Shown here: one piece after another, positions 1 to 5,057 of the stretch
Layout of the letters: each line of letters begins with the position of its first letter
Numbering within the stretch: the stretch's first letter is position 1
DNA from: Pseudomonadota bacterium
GTDB lineage: Bacteria; Myxococcota; Polyangia; GCA-2747355; JACKDQ01
Direction of reading: 5' to 3'
NCBI GenBank assembly: GCA_030591195.1
Contig: JAUVBO010000333.1
Location: 1 to 5,204 of the forward strand
DNA: 5,204 bases
Program-made: the position numbers and the translations under genes
Notes under the pieces: generated by a model
The model's database searches: none
Seen by the model: the letters and a program-made list of their open reading frames with translations, nothing else
What the model was told of the DNA's origin: nothing

Positions 1-107
1 AACAGGCCGGCGAAGAGCAGGCCGAAGACCGCGACCAGCGCGACCAGGAAGCCGAGCCGGCGCAGCAACTCCCGGCCGGTGACTGCTGTGCGCTCGCTGT
101 GCGTCAT
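1..107 (-). CDS. N-terminal part of a membrane-anchored protein (truncated by window edge)
   Basis: Only the first 35 codons are in the window; the rest lies beyond position 1. The protein starts with ATG at 107-105. A strong Shine-Dalgarno AGGAG (plus-strand 114-118) sits 6 nt upstream and supports this start. Residues 1-17 are polar and basic (MTHSERTAV, then GRELLRR). From about residue 19 a continuous hydrophobic stretch begins (GFLVALVAVFGLLFAGL). It reads as a transmembrane segment or uncleaved signal anchor, with the basic residues predicting a cytoplasmic N-terminus. No cleavage site or lipobox cysteine is visible before the edge. The family cannot be told from so little sequence. Codon use (strong G/C third positions) agrees with a real gene. 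It has its own candidate promoter and is separated by about 240 bp from the amidotransferase gene upstream, so it is probably a separate transcription unit. Confidence 0.75.
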   Translation of the reverse strand, partial: MTHSERTAVTGRELLRRLGFLVALVAVFGLLFAGL

Positions 108-113
108 CCTCGT

Positions 114-118
114 CTCCT
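114..118 (-). promoter_or_regulatory. Shine-Dalgarno site of the left-edge membrane protein
   Basis: Read on the minus strand, AGGAG lies 6 nt before the ATG at 107. It decides the start of a gene that is otherwise visible only as a 35-codon fragment. Confidence 0.7.
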
Positions 119-132
119 GAGCATCCGACCCG

Positions 133-161
133 ATCCTATGCCAAGGCAAGGAGCGATCCAA
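133..161 (-). promoter_or_regulatory. Candidate sigma-70-type promoter for the left-edge gene
   Basis: On the minus strand, TTGGAT (plus 156-161, 3 of 6 matches to TTGACA) is followed after exactly 17 bp by TAGGAT (plus 133-138, 4 of 6 matches to TATAAT, with the key first T, second A and last T). Transcription would start near 126, giving a leader of about 19 nt that contains the AGGAG site. The -35 element is weak. That fits dependence on an activator, and a half-site array lies just upstream at 210-237. This is read by eye only. Confidence 0.4.
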
Positions 162-209
162 GAAAGACGACGTGTTTACAGACGGTTGAACTGTGGCTGC
201 CGCTTGCCG

Positions 210-237
210 TTCACTCTCGTGTGAATTGAGGTTCACA
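210..237. promoter_or_regulatory. Array of three alternating TTCAC/GTGAA half-sites at 11-bp spacing (putative operator)
   Basis: TTCAC at 210-214, GTGAA at 221-225 and TTCAC at 232-236 start exactly 11 bp apart, each separated by 6 bp. The right-hand pair extends to a perfect 6-bp inverted repeat, TGTGAA-N6-TTCACA (220-237). Two overlapping palindromes sharing a central half-site, on one helix face, are typical of a site for dimeric DNA-binding proteins that bind side by side. The array lies about 84-111 bp upstream of the predicted start of transcription of the left-edge gene. The half-site resembles TGTGA of CRP/FNR-type regulators, but the spacing (TGTGA-N8-TCACA) differs from the CRP consensus (N6), so the binding protein is unknown. 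Confidence 0.4.
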
Positions 238-264
238 TCCTACCCAACGCACCGGCGCTGGCTT

Positions 265-339
265 CGGTCTGGCCCGGGGCAGTCGGCGCGCGCTGGCGGG
301 CGGCAGATCGCGGGATCGGGCCCGGGCTGATCCAGACCG
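265..339. repeat. Long interrupted inverted repeat downstream of the amidotransferase gene
   Basis: CGGTCTGG at 265-272 is the exact reverse complement of CCAGACCG at 332-339. Just inside, CCCGGG at 273-278 can pair with CCCGGG at 321-326, leaving a 5-nt bulge (327-331) on one side. The apical 42 nt are also GC-rich. In the minus-strand transcript the fold would begin 11 nt after the stop codon of the amidotransferase gene (351-353), so it could act as a terminator or protect the 3' end of the operon mRNA. No T-rich tract follows on the minus strand, so it is not a standard intrinsic terminator. Confidence 0.4.
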
Positions 340-350
340 GAGGGGTCGCC

Positions 351-1205
351 TCATGTACTGGTGAGCGGACCCCGGCGCAGGTTCATCCCGTGGCCGACCG
401 CGACCCACTCGTTGTCGTCGAGCAGCTGCCAGACGTTGGTGGTGCCGATGACCTCGCTGGCCAGCACCAGGTGCTTGACGATCCCGTCGCGCACCTCATG
501 CTCGCAACGGGCGGGCTCGTAGGCGTGGCAGGTCTCGCGATCGGGGCAACGGTGCTTGTAGGTCGAGTAGTAGAGCTCGACGCCACGGCGGTAGCCCAGC
601 ATCAGGTGGCCGTTGGTCAGCAGCACCGTCAGCTTGGTGGGGTTGTCCTCGTCCTGGTGGCCGTCGAGCGCCAGCAGGTCGAGGACGGTGTGGCGTAGGG
701 CGGTGATCGCGTGGTCCGCGTTGACGCCGACGTTGTGGATGTCCTCCACCAGGCGGGCGAGGCGCGAGAGGAAGATGTGGAAGATCACCTCGCTGTCGGT
801 GTCTCCGAGGATGTAGCGGGCAAACCGCGGGTCGACCAGCGCCGCGACGCGCTCGTGAAGCGTCGGGTCGGCGGCATAGCGACCGATCTGGCCGTTGTGG
901 ACGAAGGTCCAGCGGCCATGCTGAAACGGGTGGCAGTTGAGCACGCCGACATCGCCGACGGTGGCCTGGCGGATGTGGGCCAGGAAGGTCCGGGTGGCGA
1001 CCACCGCGGTGATCTCGCGGAAGAGCGTGTCGGCCAGTGCCTGCTGGTCGTTGCGGATCAGGTGCGGCACGTTGGAGACGTAATAGGAGACGCCCCAGCC
1101 GTCGCGGTGCTTCTCGCTCTGGCGGCCGAGGGCGTTCTCGGCCTCGACCAGCGACTGGTGAACGCGGCTGACGATCGAGGAGCGAAATCCGTAGAGGCGA
1201 CACAT
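351..1205 (-). CDS. Class II (Ntn-type) glutamine amidotransferase-like protein
   Basis: This 284-residue cytoplasmic protein belongs to the GATase type 2 family (YafJ/EgtC/GlxB-like). The family uses an N-terminal cysteine to release ammonia from glutamine or to hydrolyse a gamma-glutamyl amide. The sequence starts MCRLYGFRSS; once Met1 is removed, Cys2 is the nucleophile. Other catalytic and binding motifs are present: HRDGWGVS (33-40), HIRQATVG with Arg79 (77-84), NCHPF (90-94), the oxyanion motif HNG (103-105) and GDTDSE (134-139). An in-frame GTG at 1223 would add six residues and bury the nucleophile, so ATG at 1205 is chosen although no good Shine-Dalgarno precedes it. There is no synthetase, synthase or sugar-isomerase domain, so it probably acts alone or with an unlinked partner. 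Residues 218-236 hold a Cys/His cluster (C220, C226, C234, H218, H227, H236). It is the last gene of the apparent operon, 38 bp after the beta-helix gene. The substrate is unknown. Confidence 0.9.
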   Translation of the reverse strand: MCRLYGFRSSIVSRVHQSLVEAENALGRQSEKHRDGWGVSYYVSNVPHLIRNDQQALADTLFREITAVVATRTFLAHIRQATVGDVGVLNCHPFQHGRWTFVHNGQIGRYAADPTLHERVAALVDPRFARYILGDTDSEVIFHIFLSRLARLVEDIHNVGVNADHAITALRHTVLDLLALDGHQDEDNPTKLTVLLTNGHLMLGYRRGVELYYSTYKHRCPDRETCHAYEPARCEHEVRDGIVKHLVLASEVIGTTNVWQLLDDNEWVAVGHGMNLRRGPLTST

Positions 1206-1243
1206 CCGCTCACAGTATCGCACGAACCGAGCGCTGACGCTGC

Positions 1244-1996
1244 CTAGGCGCGGCGGAGCAGCCCCCGCAGGCAGTGCTCCACCGAGCCGATGCTGGTCGC
1301 GGTCGCGGGATCGATGCCGAGGGTCGTGGCGATGGCGGCCAGCCGATCCGCCGGCAGGCGGTGGAGCGTCGCGGTGAAGTGCGAGGCCGCCCGGGCCTTG
1401 AGCAGGTGGTCGGCGCGGCTCTCGTCCTGGACCAGCACCCGGGCGCGGGCCGCGGGGGCCAGGGTCGTGCCGCCGGCGCCGCCCTGGAAGTAGGCCACGT
1501 TGGTGACGGCGAGCCGCTGGCCGACGATCAGGTCGCCGGCGGTCATCACATCATGGGCGCTCATCGTGCCGGCCACGGCGAGCAACGAGTAGCCGGCCCC
1601 GGCGCCGAGCACCGCGCCTCGGACCTCGAGCTCGCCGGCGACGACGAAGGTCGCGCCGGCGGCCAGCACCAGGTCGCCGTCGACCCTCAGATCGCCCCGG
1701 TAGCAGAAGCTCTCGTTGCCCTCCACCGTCAGGCTGCCGTCGTAGATCGCGTGTTCCTCGAGGGCCCGGTGCAGGCGAACCAGATCGGCGTAGAGCCTCA
1801 GCCCGGCGTAGCGGTAGGCCGGCGGGCCGCCGCGGAGCGTCACGCCGAACAGCGCGTCGGCGGTGGGGGGCAGGTAGGCCAGCAGCCGGCGCATGGTCTC
1901 GATCTCGGCTCCGTCGTTGAACAGCGGATCGCGTGCGAGCTGCGGGGCGATCATCTCGAAGACGGCGAGCGCTTGCTCCTTGGTGATCGTGGGCAT
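1244..1996 (-). CDS. Beta-helix (bactofilin/polymer-forming-like) protein of unknown function
   Basis: This is a 250-residue protein without signal peptide or membrane segment. Three parts can be seen. Residues 1-83 look helical and charged (for example TKEQALAVFEMIAPQLARD). Residues about 84-190 are rich in Gly and Val in short alternating strands (YDGSLTVEG, YRGDLRVDGDLVLAAGATFVVAGELEVRG, here given in parts: YRGDLRVDGDLVL at 99-111 and TFVVAGELEVRG at 116-127). That pattern is typical of single-stranded right-handed beta-helices such as bactofilins. Residues about 193-250 look helical again. Bactofilins usually have short disordered ends, so the helical flanks are atypical and the family assignment is by fold pattern only. 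ATG at 1996 is preferred because GGAG lies 10 nt upstream; a TTG at 2029 would add 11 residues. The gene sits 44 bp after the M49-like lipoprotein gene and 38 bp before the amidotransferase gene, probably co-transcribed. A scaffold or assembly role is only a guess. Confidence 0.72.
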   Translation of the reverse strand: MPTITKEQALAVFEMIAPQLARDPLFNDGAEIETMRRLLAYLPPTADALFGVTLRGGPPAYRYAGLRLYADLVRLHRALEEHAIYDGSLTVEGNESFCYRGDLRVDGDLVLAAGATFVVAGELEVRGAVLGAGAGYSLLAVAGTMSAHDVMTAGDLIVGQRLAVTNVAYFQGGAGGTTLAPAARARVLVQDESRADHLLKARAASHFTATLHRLPADRLAAIATTLGIDPATATSIGSVEHCLRGLLRRA

Positions 1997-2040
1997 CGGG
2001 CTGTCACTCCGTGTGCAACAGATGGTCAATCAGCAGCGGG

Positions 2041-4101
2041 TCAGTCACGAATCGCGTAGACGAAGCTCGCCTTCGGGTGGCGCAGCCAGCGCTCGCGGAT
2101 CAACTGGCGCAGGTGCCGCCGTCGGCCCTTGTCGTCGACGAAGGCGCCCTTGAGCGCTGCGGCCCCGCGCTTGTCGCCGCGGGCCTTGATCCGCGCCACC
2201 TTGCGCATCAGCTGCTTCACCGCGGCGCCGAAACGATCGAGGTGGATCGCGAAGCAGCCGCGGTCCTTTCCGTTGGCCGCGACGGTCTTGGCCTCCCAGA
2301 CCACGGCTCGCCGCTCGAGCAGGTACCCGAGCTGGATCGCGGCCAGCTGGCTGTAGGGCTTCGGCTTGCCGCTGGCGGTGTACATCCCGCGGGCGATGTG
2401 GCCGAAGGCCCAGACCATGTCGCGGGTGTGGGCCAGCTCGGCGGTCGAGCGCTCGATCAGCTTGCGGCGGGCGAGCCAGTCGGTGAACAGCAGCGCGGCG
2501 GTCTGGGCCTTGAGCTCCTCGAGGGTGCTCGCCAGCGGCCCGCCGAAGATCTGTGCCGCCTTCTTGCCCCGGACCTTGTACTCATGGGCCGGTCCGAGGT
2601 TGTGGGCCGCCTCGTGCAGCACGGTGCTCATCACCTGGGGGCCGGTGTCGTCGGTGTAGCGCTTCATCGCCGAGGCGCAGAGCAGGGCGCTCGCCTGCTC
2701 GCGCAGCTGGGCCTTGCTGTCGGTGTCGGTGTAGAGGTTGGTCATCGCCACCGTCCGGCCGCGCCCCTCATTGGCCACCGGGCCCCAGTTGGGCAGGCTC
2801 TGGCCGATGGTCGCGCCGAGCGGGCTGCGCGAGTCGCCGGCGTTGACGATCATGTCGATGAAGTCGGGCATCTGGAAGCTGACCTTGCGCGCCCGGTAGG
2901 GCCTGCCGGCGAGCCGGCCGAGCACCCGCTCCATCTCACCCTGGACCGGCTCGAGCTTGGCCTGCCACTTGATCGAGTCACGGTTGATCCGGGCGAAGCT
3001 GACGTGGAAGCCGGCCTTGCGATTGCATGGTTCGTAGTAGACCTCGTCGGGACCGATGCGCAGGTACCACTTCGAGTTCCGCACGCTCATCTTCGACCAG
3101 GCCTCGTCGGCCGGCAGCCAGTTGTTGTCGAGGAACGCCCGGGCTGCGGCCAGCAGGTAGGCCTTGAACGCCTTCTCGTTGGGCGACTTGATCGCCGCCG
3201 CCGCGGCCTTGAGCTCGGCGCTGACCCGCTGCATCTCGTCGCGGTATGCGACGGTGTAGGGCACCGGGTGCAGCTTGTCTCCTTCGCCGCGGACGACGAC
3301 GAACTGGTGCAGCAGCTTCTCGCCGTCCTGGCGCTTGGCGAGCTTGTCGCAGAAGCGTGGATCGCGCTGCAGCGCCGCCGGATAGAGCCCCGAGATCCTC
3401 GCCGGCAGCGAGGGCAGGGCGCCGCAGCCCTTGACCGTCTCGGTCTTCGGCGCCACGCACCAGGGGCCCTGGTTGCGGTGGAACAGCGCGCGGCTCGCCG
3501 GGTCGTCAGCGGGGATCTGGGCCGCCATCCCGTGGACGCCCTTCTGCCGCCCGTGCAGCACCTCGATCAGCCGCGCGGCGGCGAGCACGTGCTTGACGAT
3601 CGCCCGGTCCTCGGGTGAGGCCGCCGCCAGCTCGGTCAGCACCAGCGTCGGCTTGCCCTGGGCCAGCTCCTGGCGCACCAGCGCCCTGCGGGCAGCCTCT
3701 GCCTTGGGTAGCGCGGCCTCGTTGTAGCCCTGGTCGCGGATGGTCAGCAGGCGCCGGTAGGCGTCGAAGAAGCGCTCGGTGAAGGCGTCGCGGCCCTGAG
3801 CGATCCAGTCGGTGGGGCGAGAGCTGTCGATCCCCCAGAGCACCGCCGTCTCGCCGGGGGCGATCTTCTTGTCGGCGTCAGCGTCGGCAACCCAGAGCAG
3901 CGGCAGCGCCTGCTCGGTGGCCAGGCGGTTGAAGTCCTGGCGGCTGAGGGCGTCGAGACTCGGTCGGGCCACCGGCGCTGGCGTGGGCGCGGGCTCGACA
4001 GCCACGGGTGCGGCGGTCGGCTGGGGAGCAGGCTGGGTGGTGCCGCAGCTAGCGGCGAGCACCAGCGGGCCGAGCAACAACCGGAGGCGTATCGAGCGCA
4101 T
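2041..4101 (-). CDS. Lipoprotein with peptidase M49 (dipeptidyl-peptidase III)-like metallohydrolase domain
   Basis: This is a 686-residue exported protein. Residues 1-18 form a signal peptide (basic MRSIRLR, hydrophobic LLLGPLVLAA) ending in a lipobox AASC, with Cys19 as the lipid-anchor residue. A Pro/Ala-rich linker follows (20-47). DADADKKIAPGE (73-84) fits the EF-hand loop pattern, with acidic residues at loop positions 1, 3, 5 and 12, but the usual Gly at 6 is Lys. The C-terminal two thirds carry a series of M49-like motifs: IGPDEVYYE (349-357), NAGDSR (420-425), SLPNWGP (435-441), zinc site HEAAH (496-500) continuing NLGPAHE, and TLEELKAQ (526-533), whose Glu529 is the likely third zinc ligand. 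Classical eukaryotic M49 has HExxxH; the five-residue HExxH form is known in some bacterial members. The C-terminal helices (AAIQLGYLLER, 587-597) also fit the family. It is likely anchored in the envelope, cleaving peptides or a related substrate; the substrate is unknown. ATG at 4101 has a GGAGAGG Shine-Dalgarno, and a TTGACA promoter precedes it. It is first in the apparent operon. Confidence 0.83.
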   Translation of the reverse strand: MRSIRLRLLLGPLVLAASCGTTQPAPQPTAAPVAVEPAPTPAPVARPSLDALSRQDFNRLATEQALPLLWVADADADKKIAPGETAVLWGIDSSRPTDWIAQGRDAFTERFFDAYRRLLTIRDQGYNEAALPKAEAARRALVRQELAQGKPTLVLTELAAASPEDRAIVKHVLAAARLIEVLHGRQKGVHGMAAQIPADDPASRALFHRNQGPWCVAPKTETVKGCGALPSLPARISGLYPAALQRDPRFCDKLAKRQDGEKLLHQFVVVRGEGDKLHPVPYTVAYRDEMQRVSAELKAAAAAIKSPNEKAFKAYLLAAARAFLDNNWLPADEAWSKMSVRNSKWYLRIGPDEVYYEPCNRKAGFHVSFARINRDSIKWQAKLEPVQGEMERVLGRLAGRPYRARKVSFQMPDFIDMIVNAGDSRSPLGATIGQSLPNWGPVANEGRGRTVAMTNLYTDTDSKAQLREQASALLCASAMKRYTDDTGPQVMSTVLHEAAHNLGPAHEYKVRGKKAAQIFGGPLASTLEELKAQTAALLFTDWLARRKLIERSTAELAHTRDMVWAFGHIARGMYTASGKPKPYSQLAAIQLGYLLERRAVVWEAKTVAANGKDRGCFAIHLDRFGAAVKQLMRKVARIKARGDKRGAAALKGAFVDDKGRRRHLRQLIRERWLRHPKASFVYAIRD

Positions 4102-4106
4102 CAGAT

Positions 4107-4113
4107 CCTCTCC
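4107..4113 (-). promoter_or_regulatory. Shine-Dalgarno site of the M49-like lipoprotein gene
   Basis: GGAGAGG on the minus strand ends 5 nt before the ATG at 4101, with GGAG 8 nt away. It supports the start that yields a proper signal peptide. Confidence 0.7.
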
Positions 4114-4137
4114 AGGGGAAAGATTGCTGTTGTGGGC

Positions 4138-4167
4138 CGTCTACGAAGGATGGGCGGGCGGTGTCAA
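4138..4167 (-). promoter_or_regulatory. Candidate sigma-70-type promoter of the three-gene operon
   Basis: A perfect -35 box TTGACA (plus 4162-4167) is followed after 18 bp by TAGACG (plus 4138-4143), which keeps the first T, second A and fourth A of TATAAT. The predicted start of transcription near 4131 gives a leader of about 30 nt containing the GGAGAGG site. It lies between the rubrerythrin stem-loop and the lipoprotein start codon, where an operon promoter would be expected. No internal promoter of similar quality was noticed in the 44- and 38-bp gaps downstream. Confidence 0.5.
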
Positions 4168-4220
4168 GCCCAAGAGTTGCCTCCAGGGCCTTAGCGACCC
4201 TGAAGCGTGGCGCGGAACCG

Positions 4221-4245
4221 GAGGGAAAGGGGAGACCTTTCCCTC
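4221..4245 (-). terminator. Stem-loop after rubrerythrin, probable terminator
   Basis: GAGGGAAAGG (4221-4230) and CCTTTCCCTC (4236-4245) are perfect 10-bp inverted arms around a 5-nt loop. The hairpin starts 37 bp after the rubrerythrin stop codon and lies upstream of the next promoter, the usual place for a terminator. The minus strand has no run of T after the stem (it continues CGGTTCC), so termination may be weak or aided by Rho. An alternative role is 3'-end stabilisation. Confidence 0.55.
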
Positions 4246-4282
4246 GGAAGCAGCTGTCGGCGGCGCGCTCGGTGCGTGCCGC

Positions 4283-4807
4283 CTACTTGAAGCTCATGTC
4301 GGCCGGCTCGAAGTACTCGCGGGCATGCTGACAGCAGGGGCATTTGCTGGGCGGCTCGGTGCCGGTGTGGCGGTAGCCGCAGACGCTGCACTTCCACTCG
4401 ATCGGCTGGTCGCGCTGGTAGACCGTGCCGTTGTTGACCATCTCGAGCAGCTTCTGGTAGCGGTCGCGGTGCTCGGCCTCGACCTTGGCGATCATCTCGA
4501 AGAGGATCGCGGCCTTGGTGTTGCCCTCTTCCTTGGCGACCTTGGCGAAGTCGGGGTACATCGACGTCGTCTCGTAATGCTCGCCCTCCATCGCGGCCTT
4601 GAGGTTGGCCCCGGTGTCGCCGAGCTTGCCGAGCTGCAGGAAGTGATCCTTGGCGTGGCGTTTCTCGTTGTCCGCCGTCTCCTCGAAGATCTTGGCGACG
4701 TAGTGGTAGCCCTCCTTGCGGGCCACGGCGGCGAAGTAGGTGTACATGTTGCGCGCTTGTGACTCGCCGGCGAAGGCAGCCGCGAGGTTCTCGTCAGTCT
4801 TGCTCAT
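4283..4807 (-). CDS. rbr: Rubrerythrin
   Basis: Rubrerythrin is a cytoplasmic di-iron peroxidase that reduces hydrogen peroxide to water with electrons passed through its rubredoxin domain. The 174 residues match the classical two-domain form. Residues 1-130 are a ferritin-like four-helix bundle with all expected iron ligands: E15 in GESQAR, E48 and H51 in NEKRHA, E76 and E79 in GEHYE, and E110 and H113 in VEAEH. Residues 136-174 are a C-terminal rubredoxin-like domain with C140/C143 (CSVCGY) and C156/C159 (CPCCQH), followed by the conserved EYF. C158 between the last two ligands is an extra cysteine. The start ATG at 4807 has a strong GAGGAG site 6 nt upstream. The gene is single: its own promoter lies upstream, a stem-loop follows, and the next gene has a separate promoter. 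It probably protects against peroxide in low-oxygen or stress conditions. Confidence 0.97.
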   Translation of the reverse strand: MSKTDENLAAAFAGESQARNMYTYFAAVARKEGYHYVAKIFEETADNEKRHAKDHFLQLGKLGDTGANLKAAMEGEHYETTSMYPDFAKVAKEEGNTKAAILFEMIAKVEAEHRDRYQKLLEMVNNGTVYQRDQPIEWKCSVCGYRHTGTEPPSKCPCCQHAREYFEPADMSFK

Positions 4808-4813
4808 TTCACT

Positions 4814-4819
4814 CTCCTC
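4814..4819 (-). promoter_or_regulatory. Shine-Dalgarno site of rubrerythrin
   Basis: GAGGAG on the minus strand ends 6 nt before the ATG at 4807. It is a near-ideal ribosome binding site and suggests efficient translation. Confidence 0.75.
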
Positions 4820-4849
4820 GGCGTGGGGACTCAGTTCGTCCGAATTGCT

Positions 4850-4881
4850 CGAAATTTCGCTGGCGAACGATTGGCCGTCAA
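4850..4881 (-). promoter_or_regulatory. Candidate rubrerythrin promoter with palindromic -10 region
   Basis: TTGACG (plus 4876-4881, 5 of 6 matches to the -35 consensus) is followed after exactly 17 bp by GAAATT (plus 4853-4858, 3 of 6 to the -10 consensus, including the key A2 and T6). The -10 region lies within a perfect 10-bp palindrome CGAAATTTCG (4850-4859). A protein bound there would block RNA polymerase, so this could be an operator, for example for a peroxide- or iron-responsive repressor. It does not match the Fur or PerR box that I know. The leader would be about 39 nt. Confidence 0.42.
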
Positions 4882-5057
4882 GCTCTTTCCCTGGTTATCG
4901 GAACTCGCGGCTCGACCATCGTGAGGATCTCCCGCCACAGCAATCGAGCCGGGTGATCGTCTGCAAGCGTGTCCTCAGGCATCTCGAAGCGGATCACACG
5001 CTGGGCTCGGTTTGGCTCGCGCGTGCGGACTTTCAGCGTACCCAGGTCTACCGCAAC
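4878..5057 (-). pseudogene. Degenerate N-terminal fragment of an IS1182-type transposase (probable)
   Basis: On the minus strand an open stretch of 59 codons runs between stops at 5058-5060 and 4878-4880. It encodes VAVDLGTLKVRTREPNRAQ (5057-5001) followed by RVIRFEMPEDTLADDHPAR and LLW. The combination of an N-terminal REPNRAQ-like segment with MPEDTL..DHPARLLW recalls the start of IS1182-family transposases, which normally have several hundred residues. After LLW the resemblance fades (REILTMVEPRV), and a stop follows at once, so the DDE catalytic region is absent. There is no convincing start codon at the 5' end and no Shine-Dalgarno. The stop TGA lies inside the TTGACG -35 box of the rubrerythrin promoter. 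Recognition is from memory of the family, without alignment; a small unrelated protein starting at ATG 4982 is a less likely alternative. Confidence 0.45.

Noticed and set aside
220..237. TGTGAA-N6-TTCACA as a canonical CRP site
   Set aside because: CRP sites have TGTGA and TCACA 6 bp apart; here they are 8 bp apart. It was kept only as an unassigned operator-like array.
711..1247. Plus-strand open frame opposite the amidotransferase gene
   Set aside because: Antisense shadow of a gene with an intact catalytic motif set; no ribosome binding site or family resemblance.
1997..2029. Longer start (TTG at 2029) for the beta-helix protein
   Set aside because: The ATG at 1996 has a GGAG site at usable spacing, and the 11 extra residues do not look like part of the fold.
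2011..3618. Plus-strand open frame of 535 codons opposite the M49-like lipoprotein gene
   Set aside because: It is antisense to a gene with clear family motifs. Its low-complexity, His/Arg/Leu/Val/Gly-rich translation is typical of long chance frames in GC-rich DNA.
3812..4762. Plus-strand open frame of 316 codons spanning the operon promoter and opposite rubrerythrin
   Set aside because: It crosses a terminator-like hairpin and promoter and is mostly antisense to rubrerythrin; the translation shows no domain.
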